Assembly (NCBI RefSeq): GCF_008831285.2
Contig: NC_045150.1
Location: 7,762,001 to 7,826,000, forward strand
DNA length: 64,000 nt
DNA from: Nymphaea colorata
Taxonomy: Eukaryota; Streptophyta; Magnoliopsida; Nymphaeales; Nymphaeaceae
Reading direction: 5' to 3'
Shown: positions 1 through 11,410 of the stretch, one piece after another
Numbering within the stretch: the stretch's first letter is position 1
Layout: each line of letters opens with the position of its first letter
Translations under genes and position numbers: made by a program
The notes under the pieces: generated by a model
The model's database searches: none
Seen by the model: the letters and a program-made list of their open reading frames with translations, nothing else
Told to the model about the DNA's origin: nothing

Positions 1-1891
1 ATTCTCCCCCTCCATCACATTGAAAATGCACCACATTGGATGAAAATTTGGTTTGAATCATGGCATAGAAGTTTCAAAATATGTGGGGTACTTCTGATTT
101 GTGTTTCATGAAGTAAATCCAGGTGAAACGTGAGTAAGAGTCAATGAATAAGACATAATATCTTGATCCAGACATGGAATCAATAGGGGCTGACCCCCAT
201 ACATCAGAAAAAATAGTTTCAAAAGGTTTGGAAGCCCTTTGATTTATATTATGGAAAGGTAAAACATGACTCTTACAAAGTCCACAACTTGAACATTTTT
301 TGACACTTGAAGTAAGAGGTAAGCTTGATCTTGGAATGAGACTATCTGTGACAAGTTTTTCAATGAAATGTCAACCACAGTGTCCTAGCCGACTATGCCA
401 CAGATCAAACTCCAAAAATTGGTTAGGGCCCCTTACTTTTGATTGAAAATGACAAGAACTTGGCACTGATGACGCGTTATGAGAAAGAGAAAATGTCTTC
501 AATCCTATATCAAAAGTGGATGAATCCTTGGGTAGACATTCATTGAGGACGTACATATTCCCTTGACGCTCCCCTCTAGCGAACATTTTCTTCGTTTGGA
601 GGTCCTTGACATAGACAGAAGAATGTGTGAATTCAACAGAAGAGCTTGTATCATCAATGAGTTTAGAAATGGATATGATGTTCTTTTTGATATTGGAAGC
701 AAGAACAACATTAGATAGTGATAGAGATGAGGATGACAATGGAATATGTGCATTTCCAATATTTGTAATGGGATGAGATTTTCCATCACGTGTTATAATG
801 GAACTTCTACCATAATGAGGGGATAAGTTAGTCAATTTACCTGCATTTCCTGTCACATGGGTAGCTGCACCTCAATCCAAGAACTATTCTCCCTGCTCAT
901 TTTTCTTTATAGTCATCTTTGAGAATGCGGTCATCAATAGCTGCTGCATATCTTCGGCGGTTGATTTAGAACTTTGTCCTCCTTGTTTATAATCATGTCT
1001 TACCCCTTTGTTTTTATTTTGAGGATTAAACCAACACTGTGCCTTCATGTGCCCTTTCTTGTTGCATTGAAAACAAATTGGTATTTTTCTTGAAGTATCC
1101 AAAGGAGGCATACCTTGGTTATGTGGTGTTGGTAGAATGCCACGACCACCATGATTGGAGTTTCCATGGCTCTTACCAAACTTTACATTCATAGCCAACA
1201 CATTTTGGGAGTTTCCTTGATCAGTCATTTCAATGACTCTTTTCATATTCATTTCGTGTTGGAGAAGTTTACCTTGTAGTTCGTTGAAGGAAGGCAGAAT
1301 AAGAAGGACCTCAAGAGCTGTAATAAAAGTATGATAATCATGCCCAAGTCCATTCAAGGTTTGTTGCATCTTTTCCTTATCAGAAATGTTATTCCCTGAG
1401 GCAGCAAGTTGGTCTGCGATGACTTTAATACGTCCCAAATAATCCATGATAGACGTTGAACCTTTGCACAAATTCTGAAATTTTTTTTTTAAGTACATAA
1501 TTCGAGCTTCTGATATTTGGGAAAATGTATCAGCAAGGGTTTCCCATAATTCTTCTGCAGTACAGTCATCCGAAACTGAAAGTAACACTTGTTGAGATAG
1601 AGTAGACAAAATATACGCAACCAGACTTTGGTCATGTCTCATCCACACAACATGTTCAGGGTTGCAGTCTTCATGAACAACAATAACTACTCCTGCCCCA
1701 TTTTTTATTTCCTGCAAAACGGATATTGGTGGAGCCTTTGTTGAACCATCGAGATGTCCAAAGAGGCCTTGACTTCTTATGAAAGACATGATTTGCCTTT
1801 TCCAGATGAAATAATTCTCATGGTTGAGTTTTTCGGTAATAAGGTGAGGAAGAAAACTTGAGGACATGCCAGAATACGAAGGGTTTTCCAT
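1..1891 (-). pseudogene. Ty1/copia retrotransposon gag-pol, decayed and truncated at window edge
   Basis: Read on the minus strand, gag begins at the ATG at 1891 and runs open to a TAG at 884-886. It has the copia capsid-like (UBN2/RVT-gag) region and a CCHC zinc knuckle (CFQCNKKGHMKAQC, spacing C-x2-C-x4-H-x4-C). The protease region follows directly in the same frame but carries stops at 884-886 and 872-874, the second falling in the active-site D-x-G-A motif. The pre-integrase domain is at about 371-856 (WHSRLGH). It is cut by a TGA immediately after LGHCG, followed in frame by a C-x2-C knuckle and the start of the integrase core. A further stop lies near position 90. Copia elements normally encode this as one polyprotein, so this copy is dead. 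The rest of integrase, the reverse transcriptase, RNase H and the 3' LTR lie outside the window. An open frame continues upstream of the gag ATG to 1990, but homology starts at 1891. Confidence 0.9.
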
Positions 1892-2100
1892 GACAGCAGA
1901 AAGGATAGGTATACAGGTAGAAGATGAGAGGGAAAGAAGACACGATATAACAAGATGTGTCCTTAGGTAAGCAAGAAGAAAAATGAACAAGAATTACGCA
2001 AGAGAAAAGTAAATTCAGGATAGAGATAAGATGAGAAAAGAGTTCTAACCAGATCAAACCTGTTTGGGTATTTCGTTAGGTAGAGATAACGTAATCTGGC

Positions 2101-2112
2101 GCTCTGATACCA
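2101..2112 (-). other. Primer binding site, initiator tRNA-Met
   Basis: The minus strand reads TGGTATCAGAGC, the standard 12-nt match to the 3' end of plant initiator tRNA-Met used by copia elements. It abuts the LTR end at 2113 with no spacer, which fixes the inner LTR boundary. Confidence 0.9.
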
Positions 2113-2559
2113 TGATAGAAATCTAGCTCCAATATATGTAACCAAAAAATAGCATTCACGCAGAAAGATAGAGAGAGAGAGAATGAAAACAAGAAGAAGC
2201 CGTGGCAAAAATGGTTTGCACGGCCTTTATTTATAATCCCATTTCCAGAATTCTAAGAGTCTCCAATCGTAGAATTCTAGGACATTAATTACATTATAGA
2301 ATCCTAGGAGACTTCACATATTATAAAAATATTAACTACAACATAGAATCTTAGGAGACTTCACATATTACAAGGATATTAACTACAACATAGAATCTTA
2401 GGAGACTTCACATATTACAAGGATATTAACTACAACATAGAATCCTAAGAGACTCTTCACATGTTACAAGCACATTAAATATTTTAACACATTTTACAAG
2501 GATGTGGAATCCTAAGAGACTCCTCTTCAACGTGCTGGTGGAGGATTTATAGTTTAACA
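2113..2559 (-). repeat. 5' LTR of the copia element (447 bp)
   Basis: On the minus strand the LTR starts TGTTAAACTATAAATCC (2559 inward) and ends CTATCA at 2113, giving the TG...CA ends expected of an LTR, directly followed by the primer binding site. Inside are about three and a half copies of a 47-bp tandem unit beginning at 2297, 2344, 2391 and 2438. The partner 3' LTR is outside the window, so the 5-bp target duplication cannot be checked. The outer flank is GATAT at 2560-2564. Confidence 0.82.
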
Positions 2560-2577
2560 GATATGAGCCACCTTGGG

Positions 2578-3334
2578 CAATGTTGTAAAAAGCGTATCGT
2601 AAGGCGTATCGATCGGGCTTTAAGATACGCCGTATCGTAACGTATCGTAACCGTATCGTAAATTTAAAAATAATAATAATAATAAATCAGAAAAAATTTA
2701 AAAAAAATCAAAAAATTCATAAAAAATCAGAAAAAATTAAAAATAATAAATTCTTCATAGAAAACATGGTTTAGTCTTTTAGATAATGATAGACTTATTA
2801 TTTTGCTAAATGCTATAAACTTACACGTTCACGGTTCATCATTCATACTTCATAGACATCAAAATTCATAACAATATCATTCTTTTTCATCTTTATCTTC
2901 ATGGTTTAAAAAAAACCATTTCCTCTCAATGGGAATCAGCCACCCATGCACAAATCCATGGTTTAATAGATGATTTCATGGTGACAATCGATGATTTCAC
3001 AATGAAAATCGATGATTTCACAATGGAAATCAATGATTTCCCTCTAAAACGGTACAATCTATAGATTAGAAATGAGGAAGGGGTGGGTTTTTATAAAAAA
3101 AAAACTCGAAAAAATGGGGTTCAAGTCTCCTTTTTAGAAATCAGCCCGTATCGTACGATACGGGCCGTATCGCACCGTATCGTACGATACGGGGGCCCGT
3201 ATCGCACGTATCATACGATACAGGTACGATACACCCCCATTTGCGATACAGGGGGTGTATCGTATCGTATTTTGCAAACGATACGATACGTATCGTACGA
3301 TACGGCCCCGTATCGTACGATACGTACAACACTG
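2578..3334. mobile_element. hAT-like non-autonomous DNA transposon with CGTATCG-motif array
   Basis: The left end starts CAATGTTGTA and the right end finishes TACAACACTG, a 10-bp terminal inverted repeat with one mismatch. The flanking 8-mers are ACCTTGGG (2570-2577) and GGTTTGGG (3335-3342), matching at the inner five bases, which fits a decayed 8-bp hAT target duplication. Just inside both ends lie many direct and inverted copies of CGTATCG/CGATACG: about 80 bp at the left and about 185 bp (3145-3328) at the right. The core is AT-rich. No transposase is encoded; open frames through the array are artefacts of the repeat. Confidence 0.68.
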
Positions 3335-4118
3335 GGTTTGGGACTTCTCATTGCCTTGAGGCAGCAATTTGATGCAAAGCTGGACCCGGCGCCCTCGTGA
3401 CGCCCCAACGAAACCGGCACTTCGCAGACCCTGGTTCGTCGTTGCGGCGAAAACTGTGGCCTCTGTAGCTGTTTTGCTGCTGCTTCCTCAGTTTGTGAAA
3501 CTCATTGTCTGCTTTTGCAGGCTGCAACTCTGCTTGTCATCGTCTCCCGATCTTCATCTTTGCAAGAGGATCCACATAGGGAACCATTTCCAGCGAGGGA
3601 ATAACTTCGGTCAAATCTTGACCATGAAGTCATTGAAATTTTAAGCTTCTCCTGATCCATGCAATCTAGGGCAAATCCCATCAATCTGAGGGTGTTGGGC
3701 GTCTGTCTCCAGCTTGGCCACTATCTTAGTAGCTTTCGTTGCTTGGAATATTTATGAAGTATTGGGTAAAACTTAAAAGTTATATTACTTGAAGTTGTGC
3801 AATATGCTGTGCATAATCTCTTATTTTTTGTGCAGTAGTTTGAACTTGACTAGTGGTAATTGGAAAATTTGCTTAGTCATGGCATTAAATATTGTCATAC
3901 TACAATCTCATGTTTTACTTGCGCCCTCATTTGTATATTTTTTAAATTTAATTTAGGAAACATATAAGTGCATTTCTTTCTTTCCTTCGCCTTTTGCTCC
4001 CTTTTATAGCTTAATTTTGTTGGTTGCATGAGATAGAGTTTGATTGGCTAATCTTTCATACAGGCCTCTGTGAATGTGGCTTCCACTTTTGATTGGCTAA
4101 TCTTTCAAGATTTATATC
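3335..4118 (+). other. Region upstream of PIG-H, probable 5' UTR and leader intron
   Basis: No conserved coding sequence is visible. The GC-rich part (about 3380-3720) probably holds the PIG-H promoter or first non-coding exon. A TACAG followed by GCCTCTGTG near 4063 looks like a leader-intron acceptor. A 20-bp sequence, TTTGATTGGCTAATCTTTCA, occurs twice (near 4048 and 4089) on either side of it. Transcription start not determined. Confidence 0.35.
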
Positions 4119-7100
4119 ATGTGCAACACGTCGGTTGCTTCAAGAAAGTATGTTTACATTAATAATGGAACCATATCACAATCGCCAGTTGTGGATGCCC
4201 ACCATATTATATTTCAGAAGACTTCTATGAGCTATTTCATGCTGTGGCTGTTGGCTACTGCCTTTATAGTGACCTTCTATTGTATGCTATTTTACAAGGT
4301 AAGCGACATCATTACTTGATTGTTTCATCCTCTTCACTTTTGGAATTGTGAAATTTGTTTCATGTTGCTCTTTAGTTCTATAACTGCATTACTTTCATAT
4401 ATCCTTGCTTTTGCAAAGAGCATTCTAGGAATTTTATATTGCTTTTAAATTGAACAAGCTGCAAAAAACAGGAGCATTTGGGACTGTCTTGTTTTTGGAG
4501 CATTCTTCTTTATTTAATCCTTACCGCAGTCTTCCATGGGAAGGTCGTCAAGAAAGGTAAGAAAAAGGATACCAGTAGATAGACACAAGATTACTAGCCT
4601 TCGGTGTAATTTTATTTAGTTGACTGTCAAAAGAATAGATTTATTGGGCATTTACTTTATAAATCATGCCTTCTTCTCCATATGATCTTGCAATATAATT
4701 TTTCTCCATACAAGATAATTAATGCTTAAGGGAAGAAAATCCTGGTTGCATAAACAACCTACTTAATTTAAATATTCCTTTCCAATTCATAATGCCTTAC
4801 TTCTGTTGCAATTTCATTTGTTTCTGAACCCCCTTTTTCTTTGGTGAATTATGCAGAGTCAATTTTGATTATGCCAATGCTCGGAGTGCAGCTTGAAACA
4901 CATTATAGAAGGTAATCCCCTGTGAATATTAGATGTCATTGGATGTTCTAGTTTAGTTACTGAGGCTGGTTGTATGTTTGAATGAAGCGTTATTATCTAT
5001 TGCCCTTATGCTTCGTCAACCAATTCTGGGAAACTTAAATCCTAAGTGATGCCAAGTTGCATGCCAGTGCTTGGGCCGGTCAAGTGAAATAAGTACTTGT
5101 CTACAGTCTACTGCACAATTGGCTCTCCTGCAATATGTGCCTGATCATCTTCTTCTATCTCTGGATGTTAATTTTATTGACTTAGGTGGATTAGCAAATA
5201 AAATTTCATAAACATGGTAATTATATGAAAACTATGCGAACTGTAGAAAGAAATACTTGCACCAGTACCAAAAGTAGCTTGTTACTTTTCTAAAATAAAA
5301 GAATTTGATAGCCAAAAAATAGTGGAACAGCATGAGACAGCTTGTTGAATTCACTGCTAGAATTTATTCACATTGTAAATAGAAGGTGAAATCCAATATG
5401 GAAAGCCCATAACCTGATGACCATAGTTTTTCTTTAAGTTAGCTGTTAAGCCTGATGACCATAGTTGTTCTTTAAGTTAGCTGTTAAGCTGAACAGATCG
5501 TGAACAGTCAATATGTTGTTTGTGTTCCTTGCAAGTATATTTGACTATTGGACTTGAGAATGCATGCTAGAGTAAGTTTACAAAGCATGATAAAGTTCGA
5601 ACTTGTTTGCAAATGAAAATCTCAAGGCATCTGACAATGATTGGATGTTGGTGAAATAAGTGTTGAGATTTTATTCAGTGGAATCTTAGTATTTAAGTTG
5701 CTTAATGGAATTTGACCATGTTGATGAAGTCTAAATTGCTTACTTGACAAGAATCGACCTTTTGTGAAAACCTGATGCCAAATAAGTTTTATATAATAAA
5801 ATTTTGATGTTTCCTGATGTGTTTATGGGGTCTTATAAGATCTTTTACACGTGTTTCCAAGTTAGGTTTGGTGATTTAAGCGTTCTTTCTAAGTCAACCA
5901 TGTATATATGGTCCACTTAATGGAAACAACTTGCATTTATGAGATTTCATGGAGGTGTTATTCTTAAGAGTTGATTATGAGTAAACCGTGCATATATGGT
6001 CAAATTTGTTAAAAGAACTTGCATATATGATATTCTGCAGGTGCATGTCTGTAAGCTTTTGGATAAAGGTTTTACTGAAGCTAACTAATTCAGCAATACA
6101 TTGATGTCATCAGTTAGCACAACTGTCAGATGAGAAAGTATCAAAATGTAAAAAAGTATTTGTGAAATGCACAAAATGGGAAACTGGTAGAAAGTAATTC
6201 CATATTTGCACCTATCTTTTTAAATTTATGATTGGCCTTCTTAATTTTCAACTGTTCAAAGAAAAACAAGCATAAGTTGGTAGATTGCGTTTTCATAAGC
6301 TATCAAATGTCCTCAAAGTAAACTAAGAATAAGTTGTAGGTTATCTTTTGATTAAAGTCAAAGTTAGAGGAGAGAAACCATTGGGAGGGAAATTTGAGTC
6401 AATTCATTGTGCCCCACATTTGAGGTTTTGGAATGGATAGCCTGCCAATTCGGTAGCAGGTCCTTCTTGAGCTTCTATTTCCATTAAGGCAGATTTAAGG
6501 AAAGGTGGAATACAAGTTCGTGCTTCTAGCAGATATGAGTTGAGAAGAAGATAGTCACAGAAAACCCATCCTTTTCGAAAAAAACCAATAAAAATGCTAA
6601 AAGCAAGGAAAAATGGGAAAAACCCGTCTTTTTCCCATTTTTCGAAAAAACTCCAAAATGATTTTTTTTTTCTGTAGCATTTTTTCTTGTTATTTTTACA
6701 TTATTTTTGCTTTAAAGTATAAAACATAAGTTAAGTTATTTATCTTCATTCCTATCATTACCAAAACATAGTTTTTATCATTGTAGCAAGTTATTTTTTG
6801 TGTTTTTTTTGTTATCACCTAATTTTTATGATTTTATCTTTTCTACATAATTGACGATTCTTTCCCAAGATTTTTAGCTTTGCCGAAAAATACCCGAGAA
6901 AAAGGTTGCTGTTTAAAACCCATTAATGATATTTGTGACTATGGATAAGACATACATTAGATACTTTTATATAAAACAGTATTGTCTTCTTGAACAACTC
7001 TATGATTGTCTTCATCATCTTTATCAACAAATGTTGAGTCTATTCTCTTGTCAACTTGTGCTCATCGTTGCAGATACTGGTGTTGCTGAAAGATTCTCTG

Positions 7101-8450
7101 TATGTTCACGCCTCTGTAGTTGCATATTTATTATATTCTCACTGAATTTTCTTGCATTTTCATAATGTGCATGCTTCTTTCCATGTAGTAAAGAGTGCCC
7201 AGCTGCAGATCCCCAAAAAATCCTACGCTAGGGCCTAAGCGAGGCCTAGTAGATCCTATTTGACAGAAAATATGGGGAAAATGAGAAAGTAGGAAAAAGG
7301 TAATTAGGGAAAGGGAGAAAGTGCAGATTTTGAAATTCCTTCAGGTCAAGCAATACATTAAATAAATTGGAATACCAAGATAAATTATCTGGGATGACCA
7401 ATTTGTTTGGGCTGTGCAACACTCATTCAGGTGTGCCAAAGTATATCTTGGCTCTCCAAGTTCAAGCCCCAGGCCCTCAAGTATATGGCTTTGCTAGATT
7501 TTTCAGTTGGGCATATGGTGTTTGACAGAAAATAATTATTGGGCAAACAAACATGCCCTAGAAGATAGGACAAACAATAATGTCAAAATTTTAATTTTTT
7601 TTTTTTTTTGGTTTGAGGCACCTCACCCTAGGTGCTTAGGTTGTCATTCAATGCATAGTGTGTTCCACAAAGGTTTCATGTAATCCTGCTCCACAAAGGT
7701 TTCATGTAATCCTAAATAAATATGGAAATTATAATCAGTTAATTGGTTTATCTCGTTCTTGGATCTTGTGGCATCAAAGTATTTATTGAATTTCTCAAGA
7801 CAAGTCATTATCCTGTCACCACTGTTTATTGTTCCTTGCACTTACAAGAAGCTTCTCTTTGCTCTCAAAATGTAATATACATAAGCAAGATGGATTTTTT
7901 TTCTTTTTTGGGTTTGTTGCAGCGGAAGGATTCACCACAGATTTGTTCCTATTGACAAAATTCTAAAACCTGTACTTAATGAATGTGTTACGCCAGTCAC
8001 TTGTTATTGGAGCTTGGCATTAATTTTGCAAGAAGATGCAGAGCTAACACTAGTTTTCCAAGTAAGTATGTGAATTTTGGTTCTACTTTCTCTTAAATCA
8101 AATATTTTTTAGGTGAATTTTGTCCTTGGTGTCAATTTCCTGATATCATCCATCTAATGCTGTAGATGTTCTGTTTCCTAATTTGATTGTTGAGGCTTAG
8201 CATTCGACCTATCAATGTTCAGTTTTACATTTAGATTGGTTGATTTCAATATAACTTGGAAGGTTTATAGTGCTGCAGTTTTGTTTAACAAATGCTTTCA
8301 TTTCTAGCCATCAGCAGATTTTCCTTACAGAGATTTGTCTTGATCCTCTGATTTTGCTTGCAGGAAGTGCACCCACCGTTGGAAATGTTAGTCTTAGTGT
8401 GGAAAGCTTTATGTGCTGTTGTTGATGGTAGACTGGCACAAATGAAGTGA
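4119..8450 (+). CDS. PIGH: Phosphatidylinositol N-acetylglucosaminyltransferase subunit H (PIG-H)
   Basis: PIG-H is an accessory subunit of the ER membrane complex that transfers GlcNAc from UDP-GlcNAc to phosphatidylinositol, the first step of GPI-anchor synthesis. Exons: 4119-4298, 4472-4556, 4857-4911, 7923-8061, 8364-8450. All introns are GT-AG and phases join exactly, giving 181 aa. Residues about 38-59 and 66-81 form the two-helix membrane hairpin typical of the family. The conserved cytosolic PIG-H domain follows, including GVQLETHYRSGRIHHRFVPI (about 98-117), the DKILKP segment, VTCYWSLAL and a C-terminal HPPLEMLVLVWKAL. Length is close to other plant PIG-H proteins. The start is the first ATG of the open exon, just after a likely leader-intron acceptor. 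Intron 3 is about 3 kb and AT-rich. Identification rests on the recognised family motif; the first exon is the least conserved part. Confidence 0.9.
5412..5488. repeat. Two-copy direct repeat of about 38 bp in PIG-H intron 3
   Basis: CCTGATGACCATAGTT followed by a shared TTCTTTAAGTTAGCTGTTAAG occurs twice back to back with one base difference in the unit. It is a simple recent local duplication inside the long third intron. Confidence 0.75.
7664..7713. repeat. Two-copy 26-bp direct repeat
   Basis: CCACAAAGGTTTCATGTAAT occurs twice in tandem near the end of PIG-H intron 3. It sits next to a T-rich stretch and has no visible function. Confidence 0.7.
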
Positions 8451-10413
8451 CAAATGGAATGGTAGACTGGCACAAACAACGGTTCTGTTGGTTGTAGTTT
8501 GGTGAAATTTTAATCTCCAATTATATGTTTTGGTTACATAGTGGATTTCTCAAAAAACTTCACTATTTTAAACAAGAGGTGCCAAATTTCCTGCAAGTCC
8601 TACAGTTCTCGCCACCAAATGATAAAAAAGTCTTGAGAGCAGTCACCATTTTCAATGTGAGATAATTTGTACAGACGGCCTTCGCATGGTATACAATTAA
8701 AGTTTATGTACGTACAATTTCAACTTCAGTTCAAAGTACTGCTTCATTATCACTCTATAAAAAGTTTATAAAAAGGCGTGTAACTTCTGATGATGTAACA
8801 AAACCATTCTCAAGTTTTATAAGGTACTTGATTGTTTTTGTGTCTGAATTCAAGCTACTAACCTTCCATACGCATGTTTAATGGTATATGGTCTACATAT
8901 TTTACAAATTCATAAAATACATTTCCGTTATATTTTGCATATAAACTGATATGGTTGTTGATTCTATAACGTTAGATTCTGCAGAAAAATTTTCAAAGAT
9001 ACTTCTTCCAGAAAATGATCCATTCATGATTGGCTTATATTACCCATCGAACCAATGAAAATTCTATTTAAAACACCTTAGAAGGCTAGTTTTCCCAGTT
9101 TATCCCTCATTTTACCATTTTCTCCTTAAATTTGATGCCCGTGACTTAAAAAAATATATATTCATTTGAATTTTCAGTTGAGATTTGAACCGGGCTCAAG
9201 CTTAGAGGTTGATCTACTACCTACCCAATATGATAGATTAGGATCATCCAAATGTCGAAACTTTGTGCCAAGGCTAAAATAGTCATTTGCTAAGCATGTT
9301 CAAAGGCGGTCTTAGGGATGTCAACAGATCTGATTGGCATTGAACATACCTTCTTTTGGCCAATATGCTGAGGACCTCAAAGCGTCTTTCTTAATATAGT
9401 GGTAAAATTCTTACTCCATAAGGTGTGGATACTAATTAGACTGTTTTAGATCTGACAAGATTACCATAAAATTTTCTAGTGGGTTTTTCTATGACCTTCT
9501 GTATAATCATCCAAGAAACCAAAGATCCCCTCAGTTGAAGGGGGATTGGTCCAATGTTAGGTACAAATGTTGGAAGTGGGTTAGTTTTTTTTCTCTACAC
9601 AGTTTGTCATACTTCGTGGCAATAGATCACTAAAACTAGTCAAACGCATTGCATTTTTCATGTGGCAAAGCTAAGGTCTGAATGCAATTTTCCATGACAT
9701 AATTTAAAATTGATCTATTTGACATTATTTTCCGTTCTAGTCCAGTTAACATGGACATATTTAGCATAAACGTGACTCAGGATTAAAGGAAACAGTGCAG
9801 GAAGCTAAAGTTTTAAAAAGAAAGAGGATTTTAGTTAGATTGCAAATAGGACGAAGCCTTGTCAAATTTGCATACGCATTTTGATTGGGCAATCAAACTG
9901 AAAGCTATAGTGGCAAGTTGTCAAGGACTTGATGTTTCCGAGTCAGGTTAATTGCTTCATGTGCTTTTGTACTAAGTTAGAGTGCGGCATCGAATTGAAG
10001 GTGCACTAACTCTCTCTCTCTAACTCTCTCTCAGCCACCGACGCAGCCTTGAACTCAAAAGGCATGGAAAAGGGAGTACGAAGTTAGAACCTCTCATTTG
10101 TAATTTGAATATTACAATTTATTTTGGAGAATTTGCTGATAAAAGCTTAAAAAACGAAACATCTGAAAAGGCTCCGGAAAATTTAAAAAAAAAAGCAAAA
10201 TATCATTGTTTAAGATTTTTCCAAGTAAGGGGGCCGCATAGGACAAAGACTCCATAAAACCCTCCGAGTCAACCAACCAACGTCGAGTGCGGGTCCCACC
10301 ACCGAAACCGACGAGAAAAGGTAAAATATCATTAAGGCGGCCATGTTTCACTGTAATTCTGGAAACGCCTTCATTATTTTGTTTTATTGGCATGAGCTTC
10401 ACTTTTTGAAGGT
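8451..10413. other. Intergenic region downstream of PIG-H
   Basis: AT-rich, with no conserved coding sequence on either strand. It includes the PIG-H 3' UTR at its left end and a short CT run near 10012-10034. Short open frames here have no recognisable domain. Confidence 0.5.
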
Positions 10414-10420
10414 CACATGT

Positions 10421-10986
10421 TTTGTTTGGATGGAGGAAAAAAGAGAGGTGAAAAGGAAAGAAAATGAAACGATGAGGAAAGAAAAATGAAAGGAAATAAA
10501 ATGAAAGAGGTGATTATAAAAATTGTTTGGATAGCTAAAATAATGTTTGTTTAAACTACATAAAGAAAAAAAAAATAAAATGTATATTACTTTACAATAA
10601 TACCTAAAAGGGGGCGTCTTAAATGGTGGTAATAAAATAGTTAAAAAAAAAAGAGAGACGAACGTAGAAACTTTTTTGTTGTGATGGTTTAAGTGAATGG
10701 TGATAAAAAGATACTTTAGATAAAAAAAATGTTGTTATCACGTGTGAAACTTTGTTAATGCATCCATAGAAACAAATAAATGTCATATAAGATAAAAAAA
10801 GATAAGTTTTTATTTTTTCACAATCTCTCCAATTTTAAAGGAATTGGATTTACATTATAGTATACTTTTCATTCCTTTCTTTTTTTTCTCCCTCTTTGCA
10901 ACCAAACAAGTTTTTCATTTTTCTTAATTAATCAACCAAAAAAAGGATTGATTGTTTTTCCTTTTCTTTCCCTCCATCCAAACAAA
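10421..10986. mobile_element. MITE-like element with 16-bp perfect terminal inverted repeats
   Basis: The ends are TTTGTTTGGATGGAGG at 10421-10436 and its exact reverse complement at 10971-10986, enclosing about 530 bp of purine-rich then pyrimidine-rich AT sequence with no coding capacity. A related right end (CCCTTTATCCAAACATAGCG) is seen again at about 12473-12492, so this is a repeated family. Target duplication not clear. Confidence 0.6.
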
Positions 10987-11410
10987 GCGTAAAGGTGTTG
11001 TCATTCGTATGCCAAGTTACATGGTTCTCTTTATTTTGCCATTTCGGTTTATTAGATGATGCTATCAAAACATTCACATTATGGAGCTAATATTGGAAGA
11101 CATGTTCTCAATTAATGCATTTTGCTGATCTTATAGGGAAAAAGTTTTCAAGCTTCACTTTTCCTCATACAAGGAGAAGGAGAAGGTCTTTCGTTTTATC
11201 ACTTACGTATTTTGGTTATTTTCAATCCATAACGCATGATTCTTTATTAGGAGCCATAATTTAACATTTGTTTATAAAAAATTAATGCCCTTATTGCCAA
11301 AAAGATAAAGTTATTTGCTTTCAAATGGTTAGATCGAAACTGAAAATTCCAAAAAGAAAATAGGACATTTTTGCACTTCTTAGTCAAATTACAAACATAT
11401 CCAAACTTTT

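Noticed and set aside
3083-3420. Several overlapping open frames on both strands rich in Tyr, Arg, Thr and Ile
   Set aside because: They are translations of the CGTATCG repeat array and appear in several frames at once, as simple repeats do.
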